A stretch of 64,000 nt of DNA from Pseudomonadota bacterium (GTDB lineage Bacteria; Pseudomonadota; Alphaproteobacteria; Caulobacterales; Caulobacteraceae). The first letter of the stretch is position 1; every line of letters starts with the position of its first letter. Made by a program: the position numbers and the translations under genes. The notes under the pieces are model-generated. The model was given only the letters and a program-made list of their open reading frames with translations, was not told the DNA's origin and searched no databases. Positions 16,223 through 25,028 of this stretch are shown here, one piece after another. The stretch covers positions 124,001 to 188,000 of the forward strand of contig JAEWJI010000058.1 in assembly GCA_023386645.1 (NCBI GenBank), in the 5' to 3' direction.

Positions 16223-16813
16223 ATGACCATGCGCCTGCCGATCCCCAGGACCTTCGGGATCGCGCGACTGCGCAGCCCCTTCCGGACGCTCGGCCCCGGA
16301 TCGGTCTCCTCCATGCTGAAGATCGCGCTGGACGTGGCCTATGTGCTGCTGGCGCTGATCACGGGGGTGCTTCTGCTCCTGTTCGTCGCGGCGGTGTTCG
16401 TGCCGCTGGACAACCTGAACATCACCGTTACCGACGATTCCGGCGGCCGCCAGCTGCCTTTGACGCGCAGCCTGCTGCTGTTCGGCGTCGGCGCCTTTTC
16501 CGCCTGGTTCGGCGGCTTCCTGCTGATCCTGCGTTCGCTGCGCCAGATCTTCCGCACCCTGATCCAGGGCGACCCATTCCAGCCCGAGAACGTGCGCCGT
16601 TTGCGTCAGATCGGCCTGATCCTGGCCGTCGTCACCGGCGGCGTCTGGCTGGTTCAGGGGCTGGTCGCCTCGCGCCTGGCCCCCGGAGTGATGGACAGGC
16701 AAGGACTGGGCGAGCTTCTGACCCCCATCTTCGCCGTCCTGGTGGTGCTGGTCCTTTCGGAAGTGTTCCGAGAGGGCGCGCGCCTGCGTCGCGAATCCGA
16801 GCTGACCATCTGA
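16223..16813 (+). CDS. DUF2975 family membrane protein
   Basis: This 196-residue protein has four predicted membrane segments (about 34-58, 81-103, 130-151 and 163-181), with FRTLIQGDPFQPENVRRLRQ between the second and third. That loop motif is typical of DUF2975 proteins. The family usually sits beside a short YozG-like HTH gene, as here, 59 bases downstream. The function is unknown; a membrane sensor or partner for the regulator is the usual suggestion. GAAGGG precedes the ATG at 16223. An in-frame ATG at 16166 lacks such a site. Confidence 0.85.
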   Translation: MTMRLPIPRTFGIARLRSPFRTLGPGSVSSMLKIALDVAYVLLALITGVLLLLFVAAVFVPLDNLNITVTDDSGGRQLPLTRSLLLFGVGAFSAWFGGFLLILRSLRQIFRTLIQGDPFQPENVRRLRQIGLILAVVTGGVWLVQGLVASRLAPGVMDRQGLGELLTPIFAVLVVLVLSEVFREGARLRRESELTI

Positions 16814-16872
16814 TCATGGCCCGCCGCGCTTCCCCGCTTTTCCGCCTCGCGTCGCCCCGATAGAAGCTCGCC

Positions 16873-17118
16873 ATGGCCATCCGCGTGCAACTGGACCGCA
16901 TCCTTGTCGAACGGCGCATGTCGCTGACGGAACTGGCCGACCGCGTGGGCGTGACCGTGGCCAATCTGTCGATCCTCAAGACCGGCAAGGCGCGGGCGAT
17001 CCGGTTCACGACCCTGGACGCCCTGTGTCGCGAGCTGGACTGTCAGCCCGGCGACCTTCTGGTGCGCGAGCCGGGCCCGCAGGAGGTCGGCGACGAGACC
17101 GACGGCGACGAGGGCTAG
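16873..17118 (+). CDS. YozG-like XRE helix-turn-helix regulator
   Basis: The 81-residue protein is a single Cro/C1-type HTH domain: VQLDRILVERRMSLTELADR, then VGVTVANLSILKTGKARAIR, then TLDALCRELDCQPGDLL. The spaced L and C residues at the end are characteristic of the YozG subgroup. An acidic tail follows. It is paired with the DUF2975 membrane protein just upstream, probably on one transcript. Its target may be its own operon, but no operator was identified. Confidence 0.9.
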   Translation: MAIRVQLDRILVERRMSLTELADRVGVTVANLSILKTGKARAIRFTTLDALCRELDCQPGDLLVREPGPQEVGDETDGDEG

Positions 17119-17121
17119 GCC

Positions 17122-17700
17122 GTGGCCCGCAGAGGCAACCTGACCCCGGAGGATCGCCGCATCTGGAGCCGGGTGGCGGGCAGCGTCACCCCGTCGAAGC
17201 GCCGAAAGCCGGCCCGCGTTACCGCCGAGGCTCCGCTCGCGAACGCGGCGCCCGCCCTTTCACCTCAGGCGCCCGCCCCCGCGCTGACGCCTCCGGCCGT
17301 CCGCAAGCCGAGCCAGATACCGAGCTACCGGCCCCCTGTCGCCGCTCCGTCGCCCGTCCGCGCCGCCCATGCCCAGCCGGAAACGCTGGAGCCCCGGCGA
17401 CAGAGGCGCCTGTCGCGCGAGCGGGACCGGATCGAGGCGACGCTCGACCTGCACGGCTTCGGGCGGTTCGAGGCCGAGGACCAGTTGCGCGCCTTCCTGC
17501 TACACGCCCATGCGCGCGGCCATCGCGCCGTACTGGTCGTTACCGGCCAGGGCCGGCGCGGCGGCGGGGTGATCCGCGCCTCGATCGTCGAATGGCTGCA
17601 GAGCCAGCGTCTACGTGGCGTGGTGTCCGGCTACGCCTTCGCTCACCGTCGCCACGGTGGGGAGGGGGCGGTCTATGTGACGCTTCGGCGGCGAGACTAG
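17122..17700 (+). CDS. Smr domain protein
   Basis: The 192-residue protein has a proline-rich, probably disordered first ~100 residues and a C-terminal Smr domain. The domain is marked by ATLDLHGFGRFEAEDQLRAF (the LDLHG motif) and VVTGQGRRGGGVIR (the TGxG motif), ending GGEGAVYVTLRR. Smr domains bind and often nick structured DNA or RNA. The start is a GTG three bases after the HTH gene stop. It shares a 4-bp CTAG with the stop of the convergent kinase gene. Confidence 0.9.
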   Translation: MARRGNLTPEDRRIWSRVAGSVTPSKRRKPARVTAEAPLANAAPALSPQAPAPALTPPAVRKPSQIPSYRPPVAAPSPVRAAHAQPETLEPRRQRRLSRERDRIEATLDLHGFGRFEAEDQLRAFLLHAHARGHRAVLVVTGQGRRGGGVIRASIVEWLQSQRLRGVVSGYAFAHRRHGGEGAVYVTLRRRD

Positions 17701-18713
17701 ATCGACAGGCCGTTCGATGCGGCCAGATCCTTGAGCGAGGTCATCGGGCGGGGGCCCCAGTGGGCGATGACCTCCGAGGCGGCCAGTGAGCCGAGCCGAC
17801 CAGCCGTTTCCAGCGCGGCCCCGCGCGCGACTCCCAGCAGGAAGCCGGCGGCGTACTGGTCGCCGGCGCCGGTGGTGTCGACCACCTTGTCGACCGGATA
17901 GGCGGGCACGGTAACCCGCTCGTCGCCGCGCAGGATCACCGAGCCTTCGGCTCCGCGCGTGATGGCCGCGAGCTCGACCATCGCGGACAGGCGATCGCAC
18001 GCGGTATCGAAGTCGTCGGTCTCGAACAGGGCCTGGAGTTCGCCTTCGTTGGCCAGGACGATATCCGTCGACGCCTGGATGAACGCCAGCAGCTCCGCCC
18101 GCCAGCGCGCGACAACGAAGGTGTCCGACAGGGTGATCGCCACCTTGCGTCCAGCCGCGTGGGCCACGGCCGCCGCGCGCTCGAAGGCTTGCCGCGCCGG
18201 GGCGGGGTCGAACAGATAGCCTTCCAGATAGACAATGGCGCTGGCTTCGACGACAGCGGCGTCGATGTCGTCGGCGGTCAGCTGGTTGGCGGCGCCGAGG
18301 AAGGTGCACATGGTGCGCTGGCCGTCCGGCGTGACATTGATCAGGCAGCGACCCGTGCCTTCGCCCCCCTGCAGCTCAGGCGTCGAGAAATGCACCCCCG
18401 CAGCCCGGATGTCGTGGCTGAACACCTGACCGAGCGCGTCGCGCGCCACCTTGCCGATATAGGCCGCCCGCCCGCCGAAGGAGCCGACGCCGGCCACCGT
18501 ATTGCCCGCCGATCCGCCGGACGCCTCGACCCCCGCCGCCATGGCCGCATACAGAGCTGCGCTCTGGTTCTCGTCCACCAGTTGCATCGAGCCGGGCGTC
18601 AGGCCCTGGGCCTGAAGGAAGCCAGCGTCGCAGGGAGCGAGCACGTCGACGATGGCGTTGCCGACGGCGCAGACGTCGTGGGCGGTGTCCGAGGAGGAGA
18701 GGGGCTGGGTCAT
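17697..18713 (-). CDS. PfkB-family kinase, adenosine kinase-like
   Basis: This 338-residue sugar or nucleoside kinase of the ribokinase (PfkB) fold has the N-terminal GNAIVDVLA. A glycine-rich GGSAGNTVAGVGSFGGRAAY follows, then GKVARDALG. The C-terminal DTTGAGDQYAAGFLLG contains the catalytic Asp and anion hole. Alphaproteobacterial homologues are usually annotated as adenosine kinase; the substrate cannot be set from sequence alone. The gene is divergent from the ATP-grasp gene with 59 bases between them. Its stop overlaps the Smr gene stop in CTAG. Confidence 0.88.
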   Translation of the reverse strand: MTQPLSSSDTAHDVCAVGNAIVDVLAPCDAGFLQAQGLTPGSMQLVDENQSAALYAAMAAGVEASGGSAGNTVAGVGSFGGRAAYIGKVARDALGQVFSHDIRAAGVHFSTPELQGGEGTGRCLINVTPDGQRTMCTFLGAANQLTADDIDAAVVEASAIVYLEGYLFDPAPARQAFERAAAVAHAAGRKVAITLSDTFVVARWRAELLAFIQASTDIVLANEGELQALFETDDFDTACDRLSAMVELAAITRGAEGSVILRGDERVTVPAYPVDKVVDTTGAGDQYAAGFLLGVARGAALETAGRLGSLAASEVIAHWGPRPMTSLKDLAASNGLSI

Positions 18714-18772
18714 CGGCGCCCCATAGCGGCGGCGGGCCCTTTCCGCTAGGCGCGAAGCTCAAAGGAGCCGCC

Positions 18773-19645
18773 ATGACCGAGATCGCCGTTCTCACTCCCG
18801 ACGCGGATGATCCCTCCTACGCAAGCCAATGGCCAGGCGTCCTGGATCGACTGAGCGCCGCCCTGGCCCACGCCGGTGTGACCGCCGTCCCCACCGCCTG
18901 GACCGACCACGTCGAGGACGTATCGGGCCTTTCGCCCTTTCCGCTGATCCTTCCCGTCATCGCCTGGGGCTATCATCGCGACCATGACCGCTGGATGCGC
19001 GGCTGCGGTTTGTGGGAGGCGGAAGGTCTGCCCTTCGCCAATCCCGCGCGGGTGATCGGTTGGAACTCCGACAAGAGCTATCTCGGCCGCTTGGCCGAAG
19101 CCGGAGTGGCGATCCCGCCCACCCTGTGGACCGACGGAGTGACCCAGAAGGAGGTCGATGAAGCGTTCGGCCGGCTGGACGTCGACACCCTGATCGTCAA
19201 GCCGCGCGTCTCCGGCGGGGCGTGGAAGACCCTGCGCCTGTCCCGGGGCGATCAGTTGCTGGAGTCGCCCGAAGGCGCGGCGATGATCCAGCCCTATCTT
19301 CCGTCGATCGAGACGGAGGGCGAAACGTCGCTGCTCTTCTTCGGCGGGCGGCTCAGCCACGTCGTGAACAAGCGACCGGTCGCGGGCGACTTCCGCATCC
19401 AGGTTCAGTTCGGCGGTCAGTACAAGGCCTTGCCGCATCCGCCTGAGGGCGCGCTTGAACTTGCGGAGCAAGTCCTCGCCGCCATCGGCGAGGACCTGCT
19501 GTATGCTCGCATCGACATGGCGCGTGATCAGGAGGGCGGCTGGCGTCTGATGGAAGCCGAGCTGATCGAGCCGGACTTCTATCTGGCGCAGGACCCGAGA
19601 GGCGGGGCCGGCTTCGCGGAGGCCGTCAGGGCGCGGCTGGGTTGA
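18773..19645 (+). CDS. ATP-grasp domain protein
   Basis: The 290-residue protein has an ATP-grasp-like organisation. WNSDKSYLGRLAEAGVAIPP marks the subdomain leading into the nucleotide site. LIVKPRVSGGAWKT is the nucleotide-binding lysine and glycine loop, and YARIDMARDQEGGWRLMEAE carries the metal-binding acidic residues. It resembles RimK/GshB-like ligases that join an acid to an amine, but the substrate is unknown. AAAGGAG gives a strong ribosome site for the ATG. The last 20 bases overlap the 3' end of nth on the other strand. Confidence 0.8.
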   Translation: MTEIAVLTPDADDPSYASQWPGVLDRLSAALAHAGVTAVPTAWTDHVEDVSGLSPFPLILPVIAWGYHRDHDRWMRGCGLWEAEGLPFANPARVIGWNSDKSYLGRLAEAGVAIPPTLWTDGVTQKEVDEAFGRLDVDTLIVKPRVSGGAWKTLRLSRGDQLLESPEGAAMIQPYLPSIETEGETSLLFFGGRLSHVVNKRPVAGDFRIQVQFGGQYKALPHPPEGALELAEQVLAAIGEDLLYARIDMARDQEGGWRLMEAELIEPDFYLAQDPRGGAGFAEAVRARLG

Positions 19646-20369
19646 AACGGGGATCGAACAGGGGCCGCGATGGGCACAGCTCGGCGACCGGGCAGCCGGG
19701 GCAGTCCGGCTTCCTGGCCGTGCAGGTGTAGCGTCCGTGCAGGATCAGCCAGTGGTGGGCCTTGGGCAGATAGTCCTCCGGGACGACCTGATGCAGCTGA
19801 GCCTCGACCTTGTCGGGGGTCGCGGCGTTGGCGAGACCCAGCCGGTGCGAGACACGGAACACATGGGTGTCGACGGCGATGGCCGGCTCGACGGCGAGCT
19901 CGTTCAGGACCACTGAAGCGGTCTTGCGCCCCACGCCTGGCAAGGCCTGCAGCGCCTCGCGGTTCAGGGGAATCTGGCCGCCATGCTGCTCCAGCACGAT
20001 GCGGCTGAGCGCGATGACGTTCTTCGCCTTGCCGCGATACAGGCCGATGGAGGCGATGAAGGGGATCAGCCCCTCCTCGCCCAACGCCAGCATCTTCTCC
20101 GGGGTGTCCGCGACCGCGAACAGCCGCTCGGTCGCCTTGTTGACTGAGACGTCGGTGGCCTGGGCCGACAGGGCGACGGCGACCACGAAGGTGAAGGGGT
20201 TGGTGTAGTTCAACTCGGTCTTCGGCTCCGGCATGAAGCGAGCAAGCGCGGCGAAGATCGCTTCGACCCGGCCCTCCGTCGGCGGCCAGGGGAAGGAGGG
20301 GACGGCCGCGCCGGTCATCACCGCCGGGCGCCTCGGCGTCGCCGGTCGCTTGACCGTGGATCGCTTCAT
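19626..20369 (-). CDS. nth: Endonuclease III
   Basis: This bifunctional DNA glycosylase/AP-lyase removes oxidised pyrimidines. The HhH-GPD motif LPGVGRKTASVVL holds catalytic K149, and D167 lies in AVDTHV. The [4Fe-4S] cluster cysteines are C216, C223, C226 and C232 (C-x6-C-x2-C-x5-C). The length of 247 is longer than the E. coli enzyme because of a basic N-terminal extension. The ATG overlaps the stop of the amine oxidase gene in ATGA, and the 3' end overlaps the ATP-grasp gene by 20 bases. Confidence 0.96.
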   Translation of the reverse strand: MKRSTVKRPATPRRPAVMTGAAVPSFPWPPTEGRVEAIFAALARFMPEPKTELNYTNPFTFVVAVALSAQATDVSVNKATERLFAVADTPEKMLALGEEGLIPFIASIGLYRGKAKNVIALSRIVLEQHGGQIPLNREALQALPGVGRKTASVVLNELAVEPAIAVDTHVFRVSHRLGLANAATPDKVEAQLHQVVPEDYLPKAHHWLILHGRYTCTARKPDCPGCPVAELCPSRPLFDPRFNPAAP

Positions 20370-21619
20370 TCGGGCCGCGCTAACCCGAGCCCGGCCAGGA
20401 TCGCGTCGGCCGCCCGCTCTCCCTCGATCCAGGCGCCGTGAGCGGTCCCGTAGAAGTCAGGGGAGGTCGCCTCTCCCGCCAGGAAGATACGATCCTCGAT
20501 CGGTCGCCGCAGGACGGCGCGGTCGCCGGCCCGGCCCGGCAAGGCGTGGGAATAGGCGCCGCGCGCGAAGGGATCGACGCCCCACATCGAGGTCGAGACC
20601 GGCTCGATCCGCCTGCGCATGTTCGAGCCCAGAAGCGAGACCAGCTCGTCCGTCGCGAAGGCCAGGAAGGCGGCTTCGCCCTCTGCCTCCAGCGCCCAGG
20701 CCAGCGCCCCGCCGAAATAGGCCTCGATCATCGGTCGCCCGAAGGGGCGCAGGTGATAGCCGGCGGTGTCGGCGGTGTCGTTCCGTCCCCACAGCTGGCA
20801 GTCCGGCGGAAAATCCTCCGCCCGCTCCACAGCCAGATGCAGCTTGGACGCCAGGCCCAGCGGCACGCCCTCGCATGCGGCCAGCAGATCGTCGTCGGCC
20901 GGCTCGAGCCGGAGGGCGCCGGACGAGATCACGCCCGTCGGAACGGTGACGATCACCCGGTCAGCGTTGACGTCGCCCTGGGTCGTCTCGAGGCGCACCT
21001 GCGCCCCGGCGCGATCGATCTTCGTGACCGCACAGCCGAGCCGGATCGGCAACCCGTCGGCCAGTCCGGCGACCAGGGAGCCATAGCCTTCCCGCACCCG
21101 CCAGTTCACGCCGGTATCGCGGTAGGCGTCGTAGTCAACGATCGAGACCTCGGAGAAACGGGCGCCGTTCAGAGCTCCGGAAATGGCGTCCATCCTGCCG
21201 TTCCAACGGCAGCCCGGATCGAACAGGGATGATGCCGGTCCTTCCTTTCCGCCCCCGGCCGCCTCGGCCACGCGGTCCTCGAAGTCGGCGAAAGCCTTTC
21301 GGAACTCCGCCTGCTCGGCTGGCGTCATCTCGTGGTTGAAGGCCTGGCTCTCCCAGGGGGGCGGGGTCTTGTCGAGCGTCAGGCCCCGAGGCTCGACCAG
21401 CCTCGCCAAGGGATTCTCATCGGCCGAGTGCAGCCAGCCGCAGCCCACGTCCAGGCCATGGCCGGCCCAATCCCGGGTCCACGCCCGGCCGCCGGCCCGA
21501 TCGCGCGCCTCGAGCAGCAGGCAATCGACGCCCGCGTCGCGCAGTCGGCGGGCCGCGGCGACCCCGGCCGCTCCAGCTCCGATGATGATGGCGAAAAGGC
21601 TGTCGGTCGTGGTCTGCAT
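20366..21619 (-). CDS. FAD-dependent amine oxidase family protein
   Basis: The 417-residue flavoprotein starts with a Rossmann dinucleotide fold, IIIGAGAAGVAAARRLRDAG, and then LLLEARDRAGGRAWT, the amine-oxidase signature. The C-terminus has the second FAD motif, IFLAGEATSPDFYGTAHGAW. It belongs to the flavin monoamine oxidase/polyamine oxidase superfamily; the substrate is unknown. There is no signal peptide. The gene lies downstream-coupled to nth, a pairing with no clear functional logic. The 115 bases upstream are shared with the divergent efflux operon. Confidence 0.88.
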   Translation of the reverse strand: MQTTTDSLFAIIIGAGAAGVAAARRLRDAGVDCLLLEARDRAGGRAWTRDWAGHGLDVGCGWLHSADENPLARLVEPRGLTLDKTPPPWESQAFNHEMTPAEQAEFRKAFADFEDRVAEAAGGGKEGPASSLFDPGCRWNGRMDAISGALNGARFSEVSIVDYDAYRDTGVNWRVREGYGSLVAGLADGLPIRLGCAVTKIDRAGAQVRLETTQGDVNADRVIVTVPTGVISSGALRLEPADDDLLAACEGVPLGLASKLHLAVERAEDFPPDCQLWGRNDTADTAGYHLRPFGRPMIEAYFGGALAWALEAEGEAAFLAFATDELVSLLGSNMRRRIEPVSTSMWGVDPFARGAYSHALPGRAGDRAVLRRPIEDRIFLAGEATSPDFYGTAHGAWIEGERAADAILAGLGLARPE

Positions 21620-21678
21620 CGCTCCCCAACCTAGCGAAACACCACGTGTTCACCAGCGGATCCGCGCGTCTTGATTTC

Positions 21679-21694
21679 TGGACGGAACTGTCCA
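21679..21694. promoter_or_regulatory. Candidate TetR operator in the efflux promoter
   Basis: TGGAC-GGAACT-GTCCA is an inverted repeat 41 bases before the HlyD start. It falls between a TTGATT (21671-21676) and a CATTTT (21693-21698) that could serve as -35 and -10 boxes. The TetR-family gene that ends this operon is the likely ligand, giving autoregulated repression. The site also lies in the amine-oxidase promoter region. Confidence 0.55.
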
Positions 21695-21734
21695 TTTTAC
21701 ACGCCTCCCGCGACCCTTTGCGACCTTTTGTCAC

Positions 21735-22811
21735 ATGACCATATCCGCCGCCGCCCGTAGGCGCCTGCCTCTCGTCATCGCCGTCGTCGTGGCGGTCGGC
21801 CTTCTGATCGGAGGTCTGCTCTGGTGGCAGGGCAAGCAGAGATGGGAGGCGACCGATAACGCCTTCGTCGAGGCCGACACCACCCTGGTCAGCCCTCAGA
21901 TCGAGGGGTACGTCGCCGAAGTCCTGGTCCAGGACAACCAGCGCGTCGAGGCCGGCCAGATCCTGGTCCGGCTGGACGACGCTGACGCGCGCGCCCGCCT
22001 GCAGGCGGCGGAGGCCAATCTCGCGTCGGTGGTCGCCGCGGTCGGTAATGTCGACGCCCGCTCGGCCCAGGAAGAAGCTGTCATCGCCTCCCGGGCCGCC
22101 GCGGTGGCCCAGGCCCAGGCTCAGGCCGAACTGGCGCGCGCCGAGGTCGAGCGCTATGGGCGCCTGGCCGAACAGGGTTGGGTCTCCCAGCAGCGGATTC
22201 AGTCGCAGCAGGCGACCGCCACGACAGCCCAGGCCAGCGTCGCCGAAGCTCGTGCGGCCCTGATCGCCGAGCAGCGCGCCGCCGGTGTCCTGAACACGAC
22301 GCGCGAACAGAGCCTGGCCGCCGTCGAGCAGGCCCGGGCCCAGGTCGAACAGGCGCGCATCGCGCTGGAGCGCACCGTGATCCGTGCGCCCGTGGCCGGC
22401 GTCGTCGGGGCCCGCGCCGTTCGTCCCGGCCAGTATGTCCGCCCGGGCGGCCAGCTGCTGTCGATCGTGCCGCTCGGAGACACCTATGTGGTCGCCAACT
22501 TCAAGGAGACCCAGCTGGATCGCCTGCGCCTGGGCCAAGCGGTCGAGATCACCGCCGACGCCTTTCCGGGCCGGACCCTGAGCGGACGCATCGAGAGCTT
22601 CGCGCCCGCCACCGGCTCGGAGTTCGCCCTGATCCCGATCGAGAACGCCACCGGCAACTTCACCAAGATCACCCAGCGCGTCCCGGTGCGGATCGTGGTG
22701 GATCGGCCCGAGGGCGCCGTCGCCCTGCGTCCCGGCCTGTCGGTCGAGGTCAGGGTTGATTTGAAGAGCCAGGGCGGCGCCGGTTTCGCCGAGGCCGCGG
22801 TCGCGCCGTGA
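21735..22811 (+). CDS. HlyD/EmrA-type membrane fusion protein
   Basis: The 358-residue periplasmic adaptor of a tripartite efflux pump has an N-terminal membrane anchor (residues ~11-30). A lipoyl-like motif follows (VSPQIEGYVAEVLVQDNQRV and IRAPVAGVVGARAVRPGQYV), around a long alanine-, glutamine- and arginine-rich coiled-coil hairpin (about 80-210). It is the first gene of an adaptor-MFS-TetR operon, with a GTGA overlap to the transporter. It would link the inner-membrane pump to an outer-membrane channel, not encoded nearby. Confidence 0.92.
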   Translation: MTISAAARRRLPLVIAVVVAVGLLIGGLLWWQGKQRWEATDNAFVEADTTLVSPQIEGYVAEVLVQDNQRVEAGQILVRLDDADARARLQAAEANLASVVAAVGNVDARSAQEEAVIASRAAAVAQAQAQAELARAEVERYGRLAEQGWVSQQRIQSQQATATTAQASVAEARAALIAEQRAAGVLNTTREQSLAAVEQARAQVEQARIALERTVIRAPVAGVVGARAVRPGQYVRPGGQLLSIVPLGDTYVVANFKETQLDRLRLGQAVEITADAFPGRTLSGRIESFAPATGSEFALIPIENATGNFTKITQRVPVRIVVDRPEGAVALRPGLSVEVRVDLKSQGGAGFAEAAVAP

Positions 22812-24409
22812 CAGCCGCCTCGGCCGAAGCCGCTTCCGCCCGCGTCGCCGACGGGTCGGAGCCCCAGGTCAACTGGACCGTTCTGTTGCTCGGCTTCGCC
22901 GGGATGGTGATCGGCCAGTTCATGGCCATCCTGGACATCCAGATCGTCGCCGCCTCGCTTCCGCAGATCCAGGCCGGCGTGGGCGCCTCGGCCGATGAGA
23001 TCAGCTGGGTCCAGACGGCCTATCTGATCCCCGAGGTCGTGATGATCCCCCTGTCGGGATATCTGTCGCGCCTTTGGGGCACCCAGAAGGTGTTCCTGGC
23101 GTCCTGCCTCGGCTTCATCCTGATGAGCGTGGCGACCGGGCTTTCCAGTTCGATCGACATGATGATCGTCTTCCGCGCGCTCCAGGGCTTCGTCGGCGGG
23201 GCGATGATTCCGACCGTCTTCGCCGTGGCCTTCACCGCCTTCCCGCCCAAACAGCGGGTGACGGCCAGCATCGTGATGGGTCTGATCGTCACCCTGGCCC
23301 CGACCGTCGGCCCGACCTTGGGGGGGCACCTGACCGAGTGGCTCAGCTGGCGCTGGCTCTTCTTCATCAACGTTCCGCCGGGGCTTCTGGTGCTGTTTCT
23401 GGTCGGCCGATACGCGAACTTCGACAAGGGCGATCCCGGCCTGGCCAAGGGCTTCGACTGGTTCGGCCTAGGGTTGATGGCGGTCTTCCTGATGAGCCTG
23501 CAGTTCGTGCTGGAGGAAGGCGCCAAGAACGACTGGTTCGCCGACGACCACATCCTGCTCCTGGCGGTCATGGCGGCGGTGACGGGACCGGCGTTCATCT
23601 GGCGTTCGCTCAGCTACTACAATCCGATCGTGGAGCTCCGGGCGTTCGCCAACCGCAACTTCACCGTCGGGGTGATCATGACCTTCACGGTCGGGGCGGC
23701 CCTGTTCGGCGGCACCTTCCTCCTGCCGTTGTTCCTGGGCCGGGTGCGGGACTATTCCGCCGCCGAGGTGGGCACCACCATGGTCGTCTCCGGCCTCGCC
23801 ATGTTCGCCACGGGACCGATCGCCGGACCCCTGACGCGCAAGGTGGATTTGCGCATCCTCATGTTCGGGGGCTTCATGTTGTGCGCCTGGGGCATGTGGG
23901 ACGCCCACGCGGTCACTAGCGAGTGGGGCTTCTGGGAGTTCGCGGGGGTTCAGGCCCTGCGCGGCGTGGGGGTGATGATGGCGATGATCGCGGCCCAGCA
24001 GGTGACCATGTCGACCCTGCCGCCGCACATGGTCAAGAACGCCTCTGGCCTGGTGAACCTCAGCCGCAACGTCGGCGGCGCCTTCGGGCTCGCCTTTCTC
24101 AACACCTCGTTGACCACCCAGACCGCCGCCCACATGAGCGAACTCACCACCCGCATCGACCAGACCAACGGTCAGATGACCGCCCTGCTCGCAGCGATGC
24201 AGGAGCGGTTCGCCGGGTCCGTCGATCCCGAGGGCGCGGCGATGAAGGCTGTATGGGGCATGCTCCAGAGACAGGCCACGACGCTGGCGTTCGGAGACGC
24301 CTTCGCGATGCTGGCGGTCGCCTGCGCCTTCGCCGGGGTGGTGACCCTGTTCTCCCGTCCCGTGAAACACACCCCCGAGGCCGCGGCGGCGGCGGCGGAG
24401 GCGCACTGA
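22808..24409 (+). CDS. DHA2/EmrB-type drug efflux transporter
   Basis: The 533-residue protein has about 14 membrane segments and the DHA2 motifs: FMAILDIQIVAASLPQIQAG, ISWVQTAYLIPEVVMIPLSG and LQGFVGGAMIPTVFAV. The LAPTVGPTLGG motif C marks drug:proton antiporters. It exports hydrophobic drugs or acids using the proton gradient, together with the HlyD adaptor. The start is a GTG overlapping the adaptor stop (GTGA). Its stop overlaps the TetR start (TGATG). Confidence 0.94.
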   Translation: MTAASAEAASARVADGSEPQVNWTVLLLGFAGMVIGQFMAILDIQIVAASLPQIQAGVGASADEISWVQTAYLIPEVVMIPLSGYLSRLWGTQKVFLASCLGFILMSVATGLSSSIDMMIVFRALQGFVGGAMIPTVFAVAFTAFPPKQRVTASIVMGLIVTLAPTVGPTLGGHLTEWLSWRWLFFINVPPGLLVLFLVGRYANFDKGDPGLAKGFDWFGLGLMAVFLMSLQFVLEEGAKNDWFADDHILLLAVMAAVTGPAFIWRSLSYYNPIVELRAFANRNFTVGVIMTFTVGAALFGGTFLLPLFLGRVRDYSAAEVGTTMVVSGLAMFATGPIAGPLTRKVDLRILMFGGFMLCAWGMWDAHAVTSEWGFWEFAGVQALRGVGVMMAMIAAQQVTMSTLPPHMVKNASGLVNLSRNVGGAFGLAFLNTSLTTQTAAHMSELTTRIDQTNGQMTALLAAMQERFAGSVDPEGAAMKAVWGMLQRQATTLAFGDAFAMLAVACAFAGVVTLFSRPVKHTPEAAAAAAEAH

Positions 24410-25020
24410 TGCCCCGGATCGCCGGCCAGATCGACGAGAGCAAGACCGAGGCGATCCTGAACGCGGCCTCGGCCCTGTTTCACGAGAAGGGCGCGACCGC
24501 CTCGATGGACGAGATCGCTCGCCGGGCTGGAGTGTCCAAACAGACCCTCTACAACCGCTTCGCCTCCAAGACCGACATCGGGCGGGCCCTTTCGCGGCGG
24601 CGTTCGGAGGATGTCACGGCGCCGTTGCGCGCCGGCGGCGAACCCGAAGCGGTTCTCACCGCCTTGGCCGCAAGCCTGATCGGCCGGGTCTGCACGCCCG
24701 AGAAGGGAGCCAACCTGCGCGGGGTCGCCCTGATGTCGCCCGAGGCCCCGGAGCTGGCGCGCGCGGTCTATGAGGCGGGACCCGGCGAGGCGCTCCATCG
24801 CATCGCGGACTGGCTGGCGGACCAGGACGCGGCCGGCAGACTGCGCGTGCCCGATCCCCTGCTGGCGGCCGAGATGTTCACCGGCATGGCCCTGGGGCAC
24901 GCCCACCTGCGCAGCGTGCTGGGCCTGCCCCACCCGGAGGCTCACAGAACCGAGGCGCGCGCCGCCGAGGCCGCGAAGCGCTTCATCCGGGCCTTCGCGC
25001 CCGCCCCCGAACAAGGCTAG
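24409..25020 (+). CDS. TetR-family transcriptional regulator
   Basis: The 203-residue protein has the TetR HTH at about residues 12-55: ILNAASALFHEKGATASMDE, then IARRAGVSKQTLYNRFASKT. The C-terminal ligand-binding part shows EMFTGMALGHAHLRSVLGLP, typical of TetR members with a C-terminal AefR-like domain. The ATG shares one base with the transporter stop. The regulator most likely binds the inverted repeat at 21679-21694 and represses the pump until a substrate binds. Confidence 0.93.
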   Translation: MPRIAGQIDESKTEAILNAASALFHEKGATASMDEIARRAGVSKQTLYNRFASKTDIGRALSRRRSEDVTAPLRAGGEPEAVLTALAASLIGRVCTPEKGANLRGVALMSPEAPELARAVYEAGPGEALHRIADWLADQDAAGRLRVPDPLLAAEMFTGMALGHAHLRSVLGLPHPEAHRTEARAAEAAKRFIRAFAPAPEQG

Positions 25021-25028
25021 GAAGCCGC

